Shown piece after piece: positions 1 to 8,795 of a DNA stretch of 64,000 nucleotides (the first letter of the stretch is position 1; the number at the start of each line of letters is the position of its first letter). The translations under genes were made by a program, and so were the position numbers. This stretch comes from JBGQAS01 sp963699305. GTDB taxonomy: Bacteria; Chloroflexota; Anaerolineae; Anaerolineales; Anaerolineaceae. The notes beneath the pieces are model-generated. The model saw nothing but the letters and a program-made list of their open reading frames with translations. It was not told the DNA's origin and searched no databases. The stretch is from NCBI GenBank assembly GCA_963699305.1, contig OY969431.1, positions 620,001-684,000 on the forward strand, given 5' to 3'.

Positions 1-2
1 GA

Positions 3-920
3 AATTCAAGATCCATCTTAAAGGATATCCTATATTATCATTTCGACTGGCCCAAAGGATTACAAAGTGGCAAACGATTGAGACCTATTCTTCTATTAAT
101 TTGCACTGAGTTGGGAGGCGGAAAATGGGAAACAGCCATTCCAGCAGCTGTGGCTGTGGAATTCCTTCACAATTATTCCTTGATCCATGATGATATCGAG
201 GATAAAGGATTTACAAGGCACGGTAGACTATCGGTCTGGAAGAAATACGGTGTTCCACAGGCGATCAATTCAGGAGACGCTTTGTATGGAATAGCATTTC
301 ATACTATGGCGCTATTTGATCATCCTTTTGCTCAACCTGTATTAAAAAAAGCCTATCAGCGTTTTTCCGAAGCTGCTATCCAATTAACTATGGGTCAGAG
401 TCTTGATCTTTCATATTCGTCCGTAAATACCTTAACCATCCAAAAATATTGGCAAATGGTAAAAGGCAAGACTGCAGAGCTTTTCGCGCTTGCTTGCGAG
501 TTGGGTGGATTGCTCACTGGGATGAATGCTGGGGCATGCGAATTATTGCGTCAATTTGGGCTACATATTGGTTATGCTTTTCAAATTAAGGACGATATTT
601 TAGGGATCTGGGGTAATCCCGCCAAGACGGGAAAATCCGTCGAAAGCGATTTGTTAACGCATAAAAATACGCTTCCTACCGTATATGGACTTGTAAAAAG
701 TCCATTGTTTAAACAATTATGGGATGTAGGAATAACACATAAAACTATTGAAAAATCCATCCAATTACTAAATGACGTACACACTCAGGAGTATTCCGAA
801 ATGGTAGTGAAGAAAAACTCAAGTAAAGCGGTAAAGCTCCTGGAACAAATCAATGGCGACAAACGAGTAAAAATAATGCTCAATGAATTTGTCATCGAAT
901 TAATAGACCGAGCCGCATAA
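3..920 (+). CDS. Polyprenyl (trans-isoprenyl) diphosphate synthase, 5' end cut by window edge
   Basis: Condenses isopentenyl diphosphate onto an allylic diphosphate to build isoprenoid chains (geranylgeranyl or longer) for quinones or lipids. The frame is open from base 3. A TTG at 78 looks like a possible start, but the residues before it are conserved family sequence: the GKRLRP substrate-binding motif straddles it, so the real start lies upstream of the window. The first Asp-rich motif HDDIED begins near base 186 and the second, QIKDDILG, near base 583. Product chain length cannot be decided from these motifs. It is followed 14 bases later by folE on the same strand, so the two are probably co-transcribed. 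Family assignment is firm; the specific product is not. Confidence 0.93.
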   Translation, partial: NSRSILKDILYYHFDWPKGLQSGKRLRPILLLICTELGGGKWETAIPAAVAVEFLHNYSLIHDDIEDKGFTRHGRLSVWKKYGVPQAINSGDALYGIAFHTMALFDHPFAQPVLKKAYQRFSEAAIQLTMGQSLDLSYSSVNTLTIQKYWQMVKGKTAELFALACELGGLLTGMNAGACELLRQFGLHIGYAFQIKDDILGIWGNPAKTGKSVESDLLTHKNTLPTVYGLVKSPLFKQLWDVGITHKTIEKSIQLLNDVHTQEYSEMVVKKNSSKAVKLLEQINGDKRVKIMLNEFVIELIDRAA

Positions 921-934
921 AAGGAGAAGCAAAA

Positions 935-1570
935 ATGAATCGATGTGATGAACCTTTATATAATATTGCAGGATTATTTTGTGAAACAGAGATTAACCAC
1001 AGCGAAATCAAAGACTCTATTAGCAAAATGTTGCAGGCTTTTGGTGAAGATCCCAAGCGAGATGGTCTATTGAAGACACCTGAACGAGTTTCCAAAATGT
1101 ATGATGAATTACTGGCAGGTTACCGTACCGACCCGATCAAACTTGTCAATGATGCGCTTTTCGAAGTGGAATATGATGAAATGGTGATAATTCGCGACAT
1201 TGAATTTTACAGCCTTTGCGAGCATCACATGCTTCCTTTTGTTGGACGTGCGCATGTAGCCTATATTCCAAATGGAAAAGTCATTGGGCTTTCAAAGATT
1301 CCCAGGATTGTGGATTTATTTGCCCGCCGGTTGCAGGTCCAAGAGCGAATGACGAACCAAATCGGGAGGTATTTGGATGAATTGCTTCATCCTCAAGGAG
1401 TGGCTGTGGTTGTAGAAGCACTTCATTTATGCTCAATGATACGTGGAGTGAAAAAACATGATTCACGCATGACAACCTCTCAAATGCTTGGCTCATTTAG
1501 GGAAAATTTGAACACACGCATGGAGTTTCTTGATAATATTTCACGTGCTGCTGAACCATTACATTTCTAA
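935..1570 (+). CDS. folE: GTP cyclohydrolase I
   Basis: Converts GTP to 7,8-dihydroneopterin triphosphate, the first step of tetrahydrofolate (and other pterin) synthesis. At 211 residues it is full length for the family. The zinc site is visible: Cys95 and His98 in the LCEHHMLPF motif and Cys166 in HLCSMIRGVKK, followed by the HDSRMTTS segment. An AGGAG Shine-Dalgarno sequence precedes the ATG. The gene converges on folK, and their stop codons overlap by four bases, leaving no room for a terminator. Together with folK, folB and the reductase on the other strand it forms a compact pterin-synthesis locus. Confidence 0.97.
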   Translation: MNRCDEPLYNIAGLFCETEINHSEIKDSISKMLQAFGEDPKRDGLLKTPERVSKMYDELLAGYRTDPIKLVNDALFEVEYDEMVIIRDIEFYSLCEHHMLPFVGRAHVAYIPNGKVIGLSKIPRIVDLFARRLQVQERMTNQIGRYLDELLHPQGVAVVVEALHLCSMIRGVKKHDSRMTTSQMLGSFRENLNTRMEFLDNISRAAEPLHF

Positions 1571-2046
1571 CTCGGGATACATAAATTTACATCAGGTCGT
1601 TCTTTTATAAAACATTTCCACGTTAAATCATCTGCGATTTCCAAAAGCGTACTAGCCGACCCTGTGTTTCGAAGCCCGGGTCTAATCTCAGAAAGCGGTT
1701 TTGCAATATAGACGCGCGACCATATATTGAGATCAATTATTTCGTCATCAAAAATTAATATGTCAAGATCGATGGTCCTTGGTGCATTTTTATTTGCAGT
1801 GCGAATTCGCCCCAATCGTTCTTCAATCTTCCTGAGGACCTTGAATTTTAAATCTTTAAAACGCAATGGAGTTTGAAGGATCACAACCGCATTAAGAAAA
1901 TTATCTCCTGGACTTCCTTCGGATTTAGTCTCATACACCGGGGAAAAACGATGAATGGTGCAATAATCAGCCAATTCACTGATGGCTCTTGGTAAGTTTT
2001 TTTCTGGCTCGATGTTGGAGCCAAGAATCAACGATACTTCATGCAT
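1567..2046 (-). CDS. folK: 2-amino-4-hydroxy-6-hydroxymethyldihydropteridine pyrophosphokinase (HPPK)
   Basis: Transfers pyrophosphate from ATP to 6-hydroxymethyl-7,8-dihydropterin in folate synthesis. The HPPK signature is clear: LILGSN at the N terminus and RTANKNAPRTIDLDIL with the acidic Mg-binding pair, then LIFDDEII. I start it at the ATG at 2046 because MHEVSLILGSN is the typical family N terminus; a TTG six codons upstream at 2064 is possible. It overlaps the end of folB by eight bases, which suggests translational coupling in the SDR-folB-folK operon. The length of about 159 residues is normal for the family. Confidence 0.95.
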   Translation of the reverse strand: MHEVSLILGSNIEPEKNLPRAISELADYCTIHRFSPVYETKSEGSPGDNFLNAVVILQTPLRFKDLKFKVLRKIEERLGRIRTANKNAPRTIDLDILIFDDEIIDLNIWSRVYIAKPLSEIRPGLRNTGSASTLLEIADDLTWKCFIKERPDVNLCIPS

Positions 2047-2398
2047 CCTTTTTTGAACGCTCAATTTCGACCCCTGCGGATTTTGAAAAACGCACTGCTC
2101 CGGGTTTTTCTACCTTAACACGCACCGATTCGACGCCCTTTTCATCCAGACACAGCGAAGCTATATCAGCCGCCAATGCTTCGACCGTGTAGCGATGGAT
2201 TTTTTCGTTGTGTGCAATGATTTTCTTGGCAACTGTACGGTAATTCACCGAATCATCCACATGATCCGTTTTTCCAGCTTTTCTCACATCGGCGAAAATA
2301 ATGATGTTTACCAATATATCCTGGGGTTGCGAGCGCTCTTGATCACTAATACCGATGACTCCTCTGAGCAACAAATCTTTGATGAATATTTGATCCAT
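2039..2398 (-). CDS. folB: Dihydroneopterin aldolase
   Basis: Cleaves 7,8-dihydroneopterin to 6-hydroxymethyl-7,8-dihydropterin and glycolaldehyde, feeding FolK directly. The 119-residue protein has the expected opening IFIKDLLLRGVIGISDQER, the central YRTVAKKI segment, and the C-terminal VRVKVEKPGAVRFSKSAGVEIER. A good Shine-Dalgarno (AGGGAG) lies before the ATG. It sits nine bases after the reductase gene and overlaps folK. The order reductase-folB-folK places consecutive pathway steps in one transcript. Confidence 0.95.
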   Translation of the reverse strand: MDQIFIKDLLLRGVIGISDQERSQPQDILVNIIIFADVRKAGKTDHVDDSVNYRTVAKKIIAHNEKIHRYTVEALAADIASLCLDEKGVESVRVKVEKPGAVRFSKSAGVEIERSKKDA

Positions 2399-2407
2399 GT
2401 TATCTCC

Positions 2408-3136
2408 CTACTTTAAGTGCCTTCCACCATCAAGATGAATAATTTCTCCAGTGATGTAATCAGGACCAGTCAATAGAAATGAGACAGTCTGACTAACTTC
2501 ATCGAGTGTAGCCAGGCGGTTAATTGGAACCTGATGAAGGAATTTTTCAGATTTTCCGCCATCACTGGGAGGAAGGACTGCCCCAAATGCTATGCCATTT
2601 ACGAGCGTATTCGGAGCCAGGGCTACAGCAGTCGACTGGGTTAGGGCACCCAAAGCTGCTTTTGAGATGGTATACGGAAAATGATCAGCTCCTGGGCGGA
2701 GTGCCCTCCAGTCCAGAATGTTAATGATCCTGCGTGGAAGTTCCAGTGGTGCCTGCCTTGAAAAAGCTTGGCTGAGCAAAAAAGGTGCAGTCAAGTTAAT
2801 ATTCAAGTGATTATTCCAATCATCTAAGCTCGTATCGGAGAAAGAGAGAGGAAGGAAAATCGCTGAATTATTGATTAAAGCAAATATGGGACTCAAAGAA
2901 CACACACGTTCCATAAAATCACCAATCAGCTCGGGATGGCTAAAATCCGCTTCAACGATCCATACCTTTCTTCCCATTGCAGAGATTTCATTGAACGTTT
3001 CTTTAGCTTCTTCTGGGGAATGAGTATGATGGATTATCACATCAGCCCCCATTTTTGCTACTGTCAGAGCGATGTGTTTTCCGATTCTCCTCGCAGAGCC
3101 TGTAACAAGTACCGTTTTATGGATGAGTTCGTTCAA
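2408..3136 (-). CDS. Short-chain dehydrogenase/reductase, pteridine-reductase-like (FolM/PTR1 type)
   Basis: NAD(P)H-dependent reductase of the classical SDR fold. The nucleotide-binding motif reads TGSARRIG, where most SDRs have TGxxxGIG; the arginine pair in this position is typical of pteridine reductases. The usual catalytic Ser is replaced by Asp in INILDWRALRP, again as in PTR1 and FolM, while the YTISK Tyr/Lys pair is kept. Lying at the head of a folB-folK operon, it probably reduces dihydropterin or dihydrofolate. I prefer the TTG start at 3136, which has a GGAGG Shine-Dalgarno five bases upstream and gives the standard short N terminus; an ATG at 3154 has no visible ribosome site. 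A generic SDR role cannot be excluded. Confidence 0.85.
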   Translation of the reverse strand: MNELIHKTVLVTGSARRIGKHIALTVAKMGADVIIHHTHSPEEAKETFNEISAMGRKVWIVEADFSHPELIGDFMERVCSLSPIFALINNSAIFLPLSFSDTSLDDWNNHLNINLTAPFLLSQAFSRQAPLELPRRIINILDWRALRPGADHFPYTISKAALGALTQSTAVALAPNTLVNGIAFGAVLPPSDGGKSEKFLHQVPINRLATLDEVSQTVSFLLTGPDYITGEIIHLDGGRHLK

Positions 3137-3210
3137 GGAAACCTCCATACCCATTAAATACTATACCATATCCCAGTTGCTTCGTTGATCGGCGAATCCA
3201 GGATTCAGTC

Positions 3211-3238
3211 TTGACAAATAGGATAATATAGGTATAAT
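3211..3238 (+). promoter_or_regulatory. Sigma-70-type promoter of the csoR-copZ-copA operon
   Basis: A perfect -35 box TTGACA (3211-3216) and a perfect -10 box TATAAT (3233-3238) are separated by 16 bases. Transcription would begin near 3245, just upstream of the G/C-block operator and 40 bases before csoR. Confidence 0.85.
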
Positions 3239-3251
3239 TACTTATCTTAAA

Positions 3252-3273
3252 GCCCCACCCATATGGGGGGGGT
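3252..3273 (+). promoter_or_regulatory. Putative CsoR operator
   Basis: An imperfect inverted repeat of a C-rich block, a central ATAT, and a G-rich block (CCCCACCC-ATAT-GGGGGGGG) between the promoter and the csoR start. Known CsoR operators are G/C tracts around an A/T-containing centre. This one lies downstream of the predicted transcription start and abuts the csoR ribosome-binding site, so bound repressor would block the early transcribed region. Confidence 0.7.
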
Positions 3274-3282
3274 AGGAGATAT

Positions 3283-3558
3283 ATGAAAAATGAAGTAGTG
3301 GCAAAACGGTTGAAAAATATCGAAGGACATCTTCATGGAATTGTCACGATGGCGGAAAATGATGCGTACTGCATCGATATCATCAGGCAGGTCCAGGCTG
3401 TTCAGGCTTCATTGGGAAAAGTTAACAAAATGATCCTGGAGAATCATTTAAATAGTTGTGTGACAACTGCCATCCAGAGTGAAATAGTGGAGGACAGGCA
3501 GAAGGTGTTGAATGAAATCGTCGAGGTATTTGGCGAGACAAATAAAATAAAAGGATAA
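3283..3558 (+). CDS. csoR: Copper-sensing transcriptional repressor of the CsoR family
   Basis: Small all-helical repressor (91 residues) that releases DNA on binding Cu(I). The three copper ligands of the family are present: Cys30, His55 and Cys59 in the pattern Cys...HxxxC, with Tyr29 next to the first cysteine. Related proteins sense nickel, formaldehyde or persulfide, but the full Cys-His-Cys set and the downstream copZ and copA support copper. It is the first gene of the operon, preceded by a strong promoter and a G/C-block operator, so autoregulation is expected. copZ follows after two bases. Confidence 0.93.
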   Translation: MKNEVVAKRLKNIEGHLHGIVTMAENDAYCIDIIRQVQAVQASLGKVNKMILENHLNSCVTTAIQSEIVEDRQKVLNEIVEVFGETNKIKG

Positions 3559-3560
3559 AA

Positions 3561-3767
3561 ATGAATACGATCAAATATAAAATCCCAGCTATCAATTGCA
3601 TGCATTGCGTACACACGATTAAAAACGAGTTATCTGAAGTAGAAGGCGTTAAATCGGTGGAAGGAGATCATGAGCAAAAAACGATCACAGTACAATATGA
3701 CCTTCCCGCAACCCCCGAAAAAATCGAAAGCCTTCTGGCTGAAATCGGTTATCCAGTACAACGTTGA
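3561..3767 (+). CDS. copZ: Copper chaperone, single heavy-metal-associated (HMA) domain
   Basis: A 68-residue ferredoxin-like HMA domain that shuttles Cu(I) in the cytoplasm to the CopA pump. The metal-binding loop is NCMHC (Cys13, Cys16); the canonical MxCxxC methionine is replaced, giving AINCMHC. It lies between csoR and copA in a tight operon, so the partner is almost certainly the downstream ATPase. Length and fold elements match CopZ proteins. Confidence 0.92.
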   Translation: MNTIKYKIPAINCMHCVHTIKNELSEVEGVKSVEGDHEQKTITVQYDLPATPEKIESLLAEIGYPVQR

Positions 3768-3814
3768 TATTTTTAAGCGGAATTTCTGATTCAATTCAAT
3801 GTGAAAAAAACAAA

Positions 3815-6245
3815 ATGACTACAAATAAACAGATCATATTGCCCGTCACGGGAATGACATGTGCAAATTGCGTGGCAACCATCGAACGAAATGTAAAGAA
3901 ATTAGACGGTGTTTCTGAAGCAGTTGTCAATTTATCGTCTGAAAGAGCAACGGTTGAATTTGACCCCAAAAAATTAGTCCTCGAAGATATCATCGGAAAA
4001 GTTCGAAAAGCAGGATATGACATTGCCCAGGGTGAAGCAGAAATCCTGATCCGCCAGATCGATGATGTCAATGATGCACGCAGATTGGAGAATTTATTAC
4101 ACAAGATGGAAGGAGTTCTTTCGGCTAATGTAAACATTTCAACGAACAAAGCGAAAATTGCTTATATCCCAACGATGATTAACCAAAAAGACCTTCGAAA
4201 AGCGATTGAAGGTAGCGGTTTTAAGTTGCTGGAAGTTGAGAGTGCGGATGAAGATACAGAAGCAAAAGCACGCGAGGATGAAATCGAACGTCAAAAGCAC
4301 CTTCTAATTGTTGGTATTATTTTTACAGTTCCTTTATTCCTATTTTCAATGGGCAGAGATCTTGGACTGATCCCGATGATGGTAGGACACGCTTGGTGGG
4401 CAAATTGGCTGATGTTGGCTCTCGCCATTCCAGTTCAATTCTATGTGGGTTGGCAATACTACATTGGTGCCTTCAAATCCCTGCGAGGTGGGTCTGCAAA
4501 CATGGATGTGCTAATCGCCCTGGGATCATCTGTTGCCTTCATCTATTCGTTGGTAATAACACTGGGAGTAGTAGATGGTCATGTGTATTACGAAACCGCG
4601 GCAGTCATTATCACACTAATTCGGCTTGGGAAATTCCTTGAGTCACGCGCCAAAGGAAAGACCAGCGAAGCAATAAAGAAACTGTTAAGTTTGAAAGCCA
4701 ACACCGCTCATATCGTTCGCGACGGTATCGAACAAGAGATTTCAGCAGATGATGTTCTGGCTGGAGATATCGTGATTGTTAAACCAGGTGAAAAATTCCC
4801 GGTAGATGGAGTCGTATTGGAAGGTCGTACCTCCGTGGATGAGTCAATGATCACGGGCGAATCCCTGCCCGCTGAAAAGCGACAGGGAGATCCGGTTACG
4901 GGAGCGACCATCAACAAGCAAGGTCTGATCCGCTTTGAGGCGACGAAAGTCGGCAAGGATACTGCCTTATCTCAAATTATTCGGTTGGTCGAGGAAGCGC
5001 AAGGGAGCAAAGCACCCATTCAAAAGCTTGCCGATCAAGTATCCGCCATTTTTGTACCAATTGTCATTGGCATAGCAGCAGTCACTTTCCTGGTATGGTA
5101 TTTCCTCATTCCGGCTCCAGCGCCAACTGCCGAGATCAATGGATTCACGCGAGCGTTGATCAATATGGTGGCAGTTCTTGTCATTGCATGTCCATGCGCC
5201 ATGGGTTTGGCAACTCCAACTGCTATCATGGTGGGAACAGGCAAAGGTGCGGAGAATGGAATTCTCCTCAGATCCGGGGAAGCATTGGAACGGGCAGGCA
5301 AGGTAACAAGAATCGTTTTTGATAAAACAGGTACGATTACCCGTGGATTGCCGGTTGTCACAGATGTTGTTGTGGCAAACCAGGAATTCACAGCCGATAA
5401 ACTGATCCAAATTGCCGCGAGCGTGGAAAAAGGGAGCGAGCATCCAGTGGGTGAAGCAATCGTCGCGGAAGCCGGAAACCGCGAACTTTAAAATGGATAA
5501 ACCGGAAGGTTTTTCATCCATATCCGGGCAAGGTGTTAAGGCTACGGTAAAGAACCTGGATGTAAAAATCGGTAACCTATTAATGATGCAAGAATCCGGA
5601 ATAGATATTCGAACCATGGAAAACGAACTGGAAACGTTGCAATTACAGGCAAAAACAGTGGTTATGGTAGCGGTTGATAAGAAACTTGCCGGACTGATTG
5701 CGGTTGCTGATGCGATCAAAGAAGGTTCGAAAGAATCGATATCAGCACTGAAGAATATGGGTTTGAAAGTGACCATGCTGACCGGAGATAATAAGAAGAC
5801 TGCCCGGGCAATCGCTAAGGAAGCTGGGGTGGATGAGATTCTCGCTGAAGTGTTGCCAGAGGGCAAGTCTGAAGAAATCAAGAAGCTTCAGAAAAACGGT
5901 GATATTGTTGCGATGGTCGGTGATGGCATCAACGATGCGCCTGCACTCGCCCAGGCTGATGTAGGTATGGCGATTGGAACTGGTACGGATATCGCAATGG
6001 CTGCTGCGCCAATCACATTGATCAGCGGAAACTTAAAAGGAGTTCAAAGAGCAATCACATTATCGCGAAAAACATTGCAAACCATTCGCCAAAACTTATT
6101 TTGGGCATTCTTTTATAATGTGATCCTCATTCCAGTTGCTGCAATTGGATACCTTAATCCCATGATTGCAGCAGGAGCAATGGCGTTTAGCAGTGTGTTT
6201 GTCGTAAGCAATAGCTTGCGGTTAAGAAACAAGAAAATCCAGTAG
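3815..6245 (+). CDS. copA: Copper-translocating P1B-type ATPase CopA, interrupted by one +1 frameshift
   Basis: Exports Cu(I) across the cytoplasmic membrane using ATP. The frame beginning at 3815 ends at a TAA at 5489-5491. The next frame resumes at once and completes the protein, giving about 809 residues, normal for CopA. Domains: HMA1 with GMTCANC (Cys16, Cys19), a second HMA-like domain with no cysteines, membrane helices, the TGES actuator, the transport motif CPC (Cys459-Cys461), the phosphorylation site DKTGT (Asp503), the SEHP nucleotide-binding motif, and GDGINDAP. The break falls just after SEHP. Removing one T at CTT TAA AAT restores everything. An extra base from sequencing is the simplest reading; prfB-like +1 slippage is possible. 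An upstream TTG at 3764 is an unlikely start. Confidence 0.9.
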
Positions 6246-6261
6246 GTGGTCCATTCCATTT

Positions 6262-6296
6262 TTCCGGCTGAATTTTTCAGCCGGAATATTTTTTAT
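6262..6296 (+). terminator. Rho-independent terminator of the copper operon
   Basis: A perfect 11-bp stem (6262-6272 with 6276-6286) closes a three-base T loop and is followed by a T-rich run ending near 6296. It lies 17 bases after the copA stop and before the transketolase gene. Confidence 0.9.
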
Positions 6297-6335
6297 AAAT
6301 GGTAAAATCATTTAACTCTTTAAAGAGGTTGTGAC

Positions 6336-8333
6336 ATGGACGATTTACAAAGCAATGCAATCAACACGTTACGTTTCCTATCCGTCGATGGAGTGCAGAA
6401 AGCGAATTCGGGTCACCCCGGTTTGCCAATGGGAGCAGCTGCAATGGCATACACCCTTTGGACCCGGCATTTACGATTTAACCCGCTAAATCCACATTGG
6501 TTCAACCGCGATCGATTCATCCTTTCGGGTGGACATGGATCGATGCTTTTGTACAGCCTCCTACATCTGACTGGATTTAAGCTCAACCTCGATGAGCTCA
6601 AGAATTTTAGGCAATGGGAGAGTTTAACCCCAGGGCATCCAGAATATGGTCTGACTCCTGGAGTTGAAACTACCACTGGACCTTTGGGACAGGGATTTTC
6701 AAACGGTGTCGGGATGGCGATCGTAGAAAGACACCTGGCAGCTGTGTTTAATAAACCCGGTAAAGATATCATCGATCATTTTACGTATGCAATTGTCACC
6801 GATGGTGACCTAATGGAAGGGGTCGCGTCGGAAGCAGCGTCGCTTGCAGGTCACTTGAAATTGGGAAAGATGATTTATCTTTACGATGACAACCACATTT
6901 CCATTGAAGGATCAACCGATCTCGCATTCACCGAAGATCGGCGGAAAAGATTTGAGGCATACGAATGGCACGTGCAAAGCATAGATGATGGGAACGATGT
7001 CGAATTGATTGATTCCGCAATCAAGGCTGCCAAGAAGGATCCGCGTCCATCCATCATAATGTGCAGGACGCATATCGGATTCGGAATGCCAAACCGACAG
7101 GATACTGCCAAAGCGCATGGTGAACCTCCTGGTGATGAAGAATTGAATGCAGCAAAAACGAATCTCGGTTGGCCGCTTGAACCCCGGTTCTATATCCCGG
7201 ATGATATTTCACATTTCTTTCATGAGGTCGGAAAAAAGGGAACAGCGCTTGAAGCGGAATGGAATAAAGAAATTGAGCAATATGAGAAGGAATTTCCCGG
7301 AAATGCTGCCGAATTGAAACGTCGGATAAAGGGTGAGCTTCCAAAAAATTGGGAAGCGAATTTACCCGAATTCCCGGTTGATCAAAAAGGGATGGCAACT
7401 CGGGTTGCATCAGGCAGGACACTCACCGCCATTGCTGAAAAGCTTCCTGAATTGGTAGGAGGCTCGGCGGATCTAGCGCCATCCACCAATACATGGATGC
7501 AGGCATATCCAGCGTATGATCGGGATCATCCAGAAGGACGCAATTTCCATTTTGGTGTGAGAGAACATGGGATGGGTGCCATCGTCAATGGCATGGCAGT
7601 ACATGCTGGCGTGATCCCATTTGGTGCAACTTTCCTGGTCTTCTCCGATTACATGAGACCGGCAGTACGAATCTCTGCTTTTTCTCATTTTCCCAGTATT
7701 TGGGTTTGGACTCACGATTCCATAGGATTAGGGGAAGATGGACCCACACATCAACCTATCGAGCAATTGGCTGCACTCCGGGCAATTCCGAACTTGTGTG
7801 TCATACGACCTGCGGACGCCAATGAAGTTGTTGAAGCGTGGAAGATTGCGATTAAACGAAGGAATGGACCGACTGCACTCTTATTGACACGGCAATCTCT
7901 TCCCATCATTGATCGCTCGGTCTTCAAACCTGCAATAGGACTTGAGAAAGGTGCTTATATACTAGCTGACTTAGGGGAGAAGGAACCTCAAATTATTTTA
8001 ATGGCGAGCGGTTCCGAAGTTCAGATTATTCTTGAAGCCGGGAAATCATTAGCCGAAGAAGGCAATTCTGTCCGACTTGTTTCTTTTCCAAGTTGGGACC
8101 TTTTCCAAAGCCAGGATGAACAATACAGAGAAAGTGTACTCCCTTCGCATATCACCAATCGGCTGGTTGTTGAAGCAGGGGTTTCCATGGGCTGGGAGAA
8201 ATGGGTGGGACAAAAGGGCAAGATCATCGCGCTGGATCATTACGGCAGCTCTGCACCTTATAAGATACTTTTTGAAAAATTTGGATTGACTGCAAGACAT
8301 GTGATTGAGCAAGTAAAACAAATGATAGGATAA
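6336..8333 (+). CDS. tkt: Transketolase
   Basis: Thiamine-diphosphate enzyme that moves two-carbon units between sugar phosphates in the non-oxidative pentose phosphate pathway. At 665 residues it is full length. Recognisable segments are the N-terminal GHPGLPMGAAAMAYTLW, the thiamine-diphosphate/Mg motif TDGDLMEGVASEAASLAGH, the pyrimidine-domain VREHGMGAIVNGMA, and the C-terminal domain from about residue 535. It begins a four-gene same-strand group with rpiB (nine bases downstream), tal/pgi and a small AhpD-like gene, so the whole pentose shunt is one unit. Confidence 0.97.
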   Translation: MDDLQSNAINTLRFLSVDGVQKANSGHPGLPMGAAAMAYTLWTRHLRFNPLNPHWFNRDRFILSGGHGSMLLYSLLHLTGFKLNLDELKNFRQWESLTPGHPEYGLTPGVETTTGPLGQGFSNGVGMAIVERHLAAVFNKPGKDIIDHFTYAIVTDGDLMEGVASEAASLAGHLKLGKMIYLYDDNHISIEGSTDLAFTEDRRKRFEAYEWHVQSIDDGNDVELIDSAIKAAKKDPRPSIIMCRTHIGFGMPNRQDTAKAHGEPPGDEELNAAKTNLGWPLEPRFYIPDDISHFFHEVGKKGTALEAEWNKEIEQYEKEFPGNAAELKRRIKGELPKNWEANLPEFPVDQKGMATRVASGRTLTAIAEKLPELVGGSADLAPSTNTWMQAYPAYDRDHPEGRNFHFGVREHGMGAIVNGMAVHAGVIPFGATFLVFSDYMRPAVRISAFSHFPSIWVWTHDSIGLGEDGPTHQPIEQLAALRAIPNLCVIRPADANEVVEAWKIAIKRRNGPTALLLTRQSLPIIDRSVFKPAIGLEKGAYILADLGEKEPQIILMASGSEVQIILEAGKSLAEEGNSVRLVSFPSWDLFQSQDEQYRESVLPSHITNRLVVEAGVSMGWEKWVGQKGKIIALDHYGSSAPYKILFEKFGLTARHVIEQVKQMIG

Positions 8334-8342
8334 GGAGGCGGG

Positions 8343-8795
8343 ATGCGTATCGCATTTGCCTGTGACCATGGGGGATTTCCATTGAAAAGTGAAATCCTTG
8401 AACAAATTGCTTGTGATGGGCATGAAGTTCTGGATTTTGGGTCTTTCAATTTGGTCAGTGTCGATTATCCTGATTATGTTGAAAAGGCTTGTCGTGCTGT
8501 TCTGGATGGCAAGGCTGAAAGGGCAATTATTGTATGTGGTTCGGGGATTGGCGCTTGTATTACAGCGAATAAATTCCCGGGTATTTATGCTGGAATCTGC
8601 CACGATTGTTATTCAGCCCATCAATCGGTGGAGCATGATAATGCGAACGTTCTTTGCCTTGGAGCACGTGTCATTGGACCTTCACTCGCCCAAGAGGTTG
8701 TGACCGCTTTCTTATCATCAACATTTTCAGGAGATGTACGGCATTTGCGACGTCTGAAAAAAATGAAAAAAATTGAAGATAGGGAATTGCGATGA
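8343..8795 (+). CDS. rpiB: Ribose-5-phosphate isomerase B
   Basis: Interconverts ribose 5-phosphate and ribulose 5-phosphate. The 150-residue protein has the RpiB/LacAB fold signatures: the opening RIAFACDHGGFPLK, the active-site loop IIVCGSGIGACITANK (normally CGTGIG), and the segment HDNANVLCLGARVIG. The catalytic Cys is the one in VCGSG. Its stop overlaps the start of tal/pgi by four bases (ATGA), so the two are translationally coupled. Related allose-6-phosphate isomerases exist, but the pentose phosphate context makes RpiB most likely. Confidence 0.94.
   Translation: MRIAFACDHGGFPLKSEILEQIACDGHEVLDFGSFNLVSVDYPDYVEKACRAVLDGKAERAIIVCGSGIGACITANKFPGIYAGICHDCYSAHQSVEHDNANVLCLGARVIGPSLAQEVVTAFLSSTFSGDVRHLRRLKKMKKIEDRELR

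Noticed and set aside
4967..5881. Long open frame (304 codons) on the minus strand
   Set aside because: Lies entirely antisense to copA, has no recognisable domain and reflects the codon pattern of the real gene.
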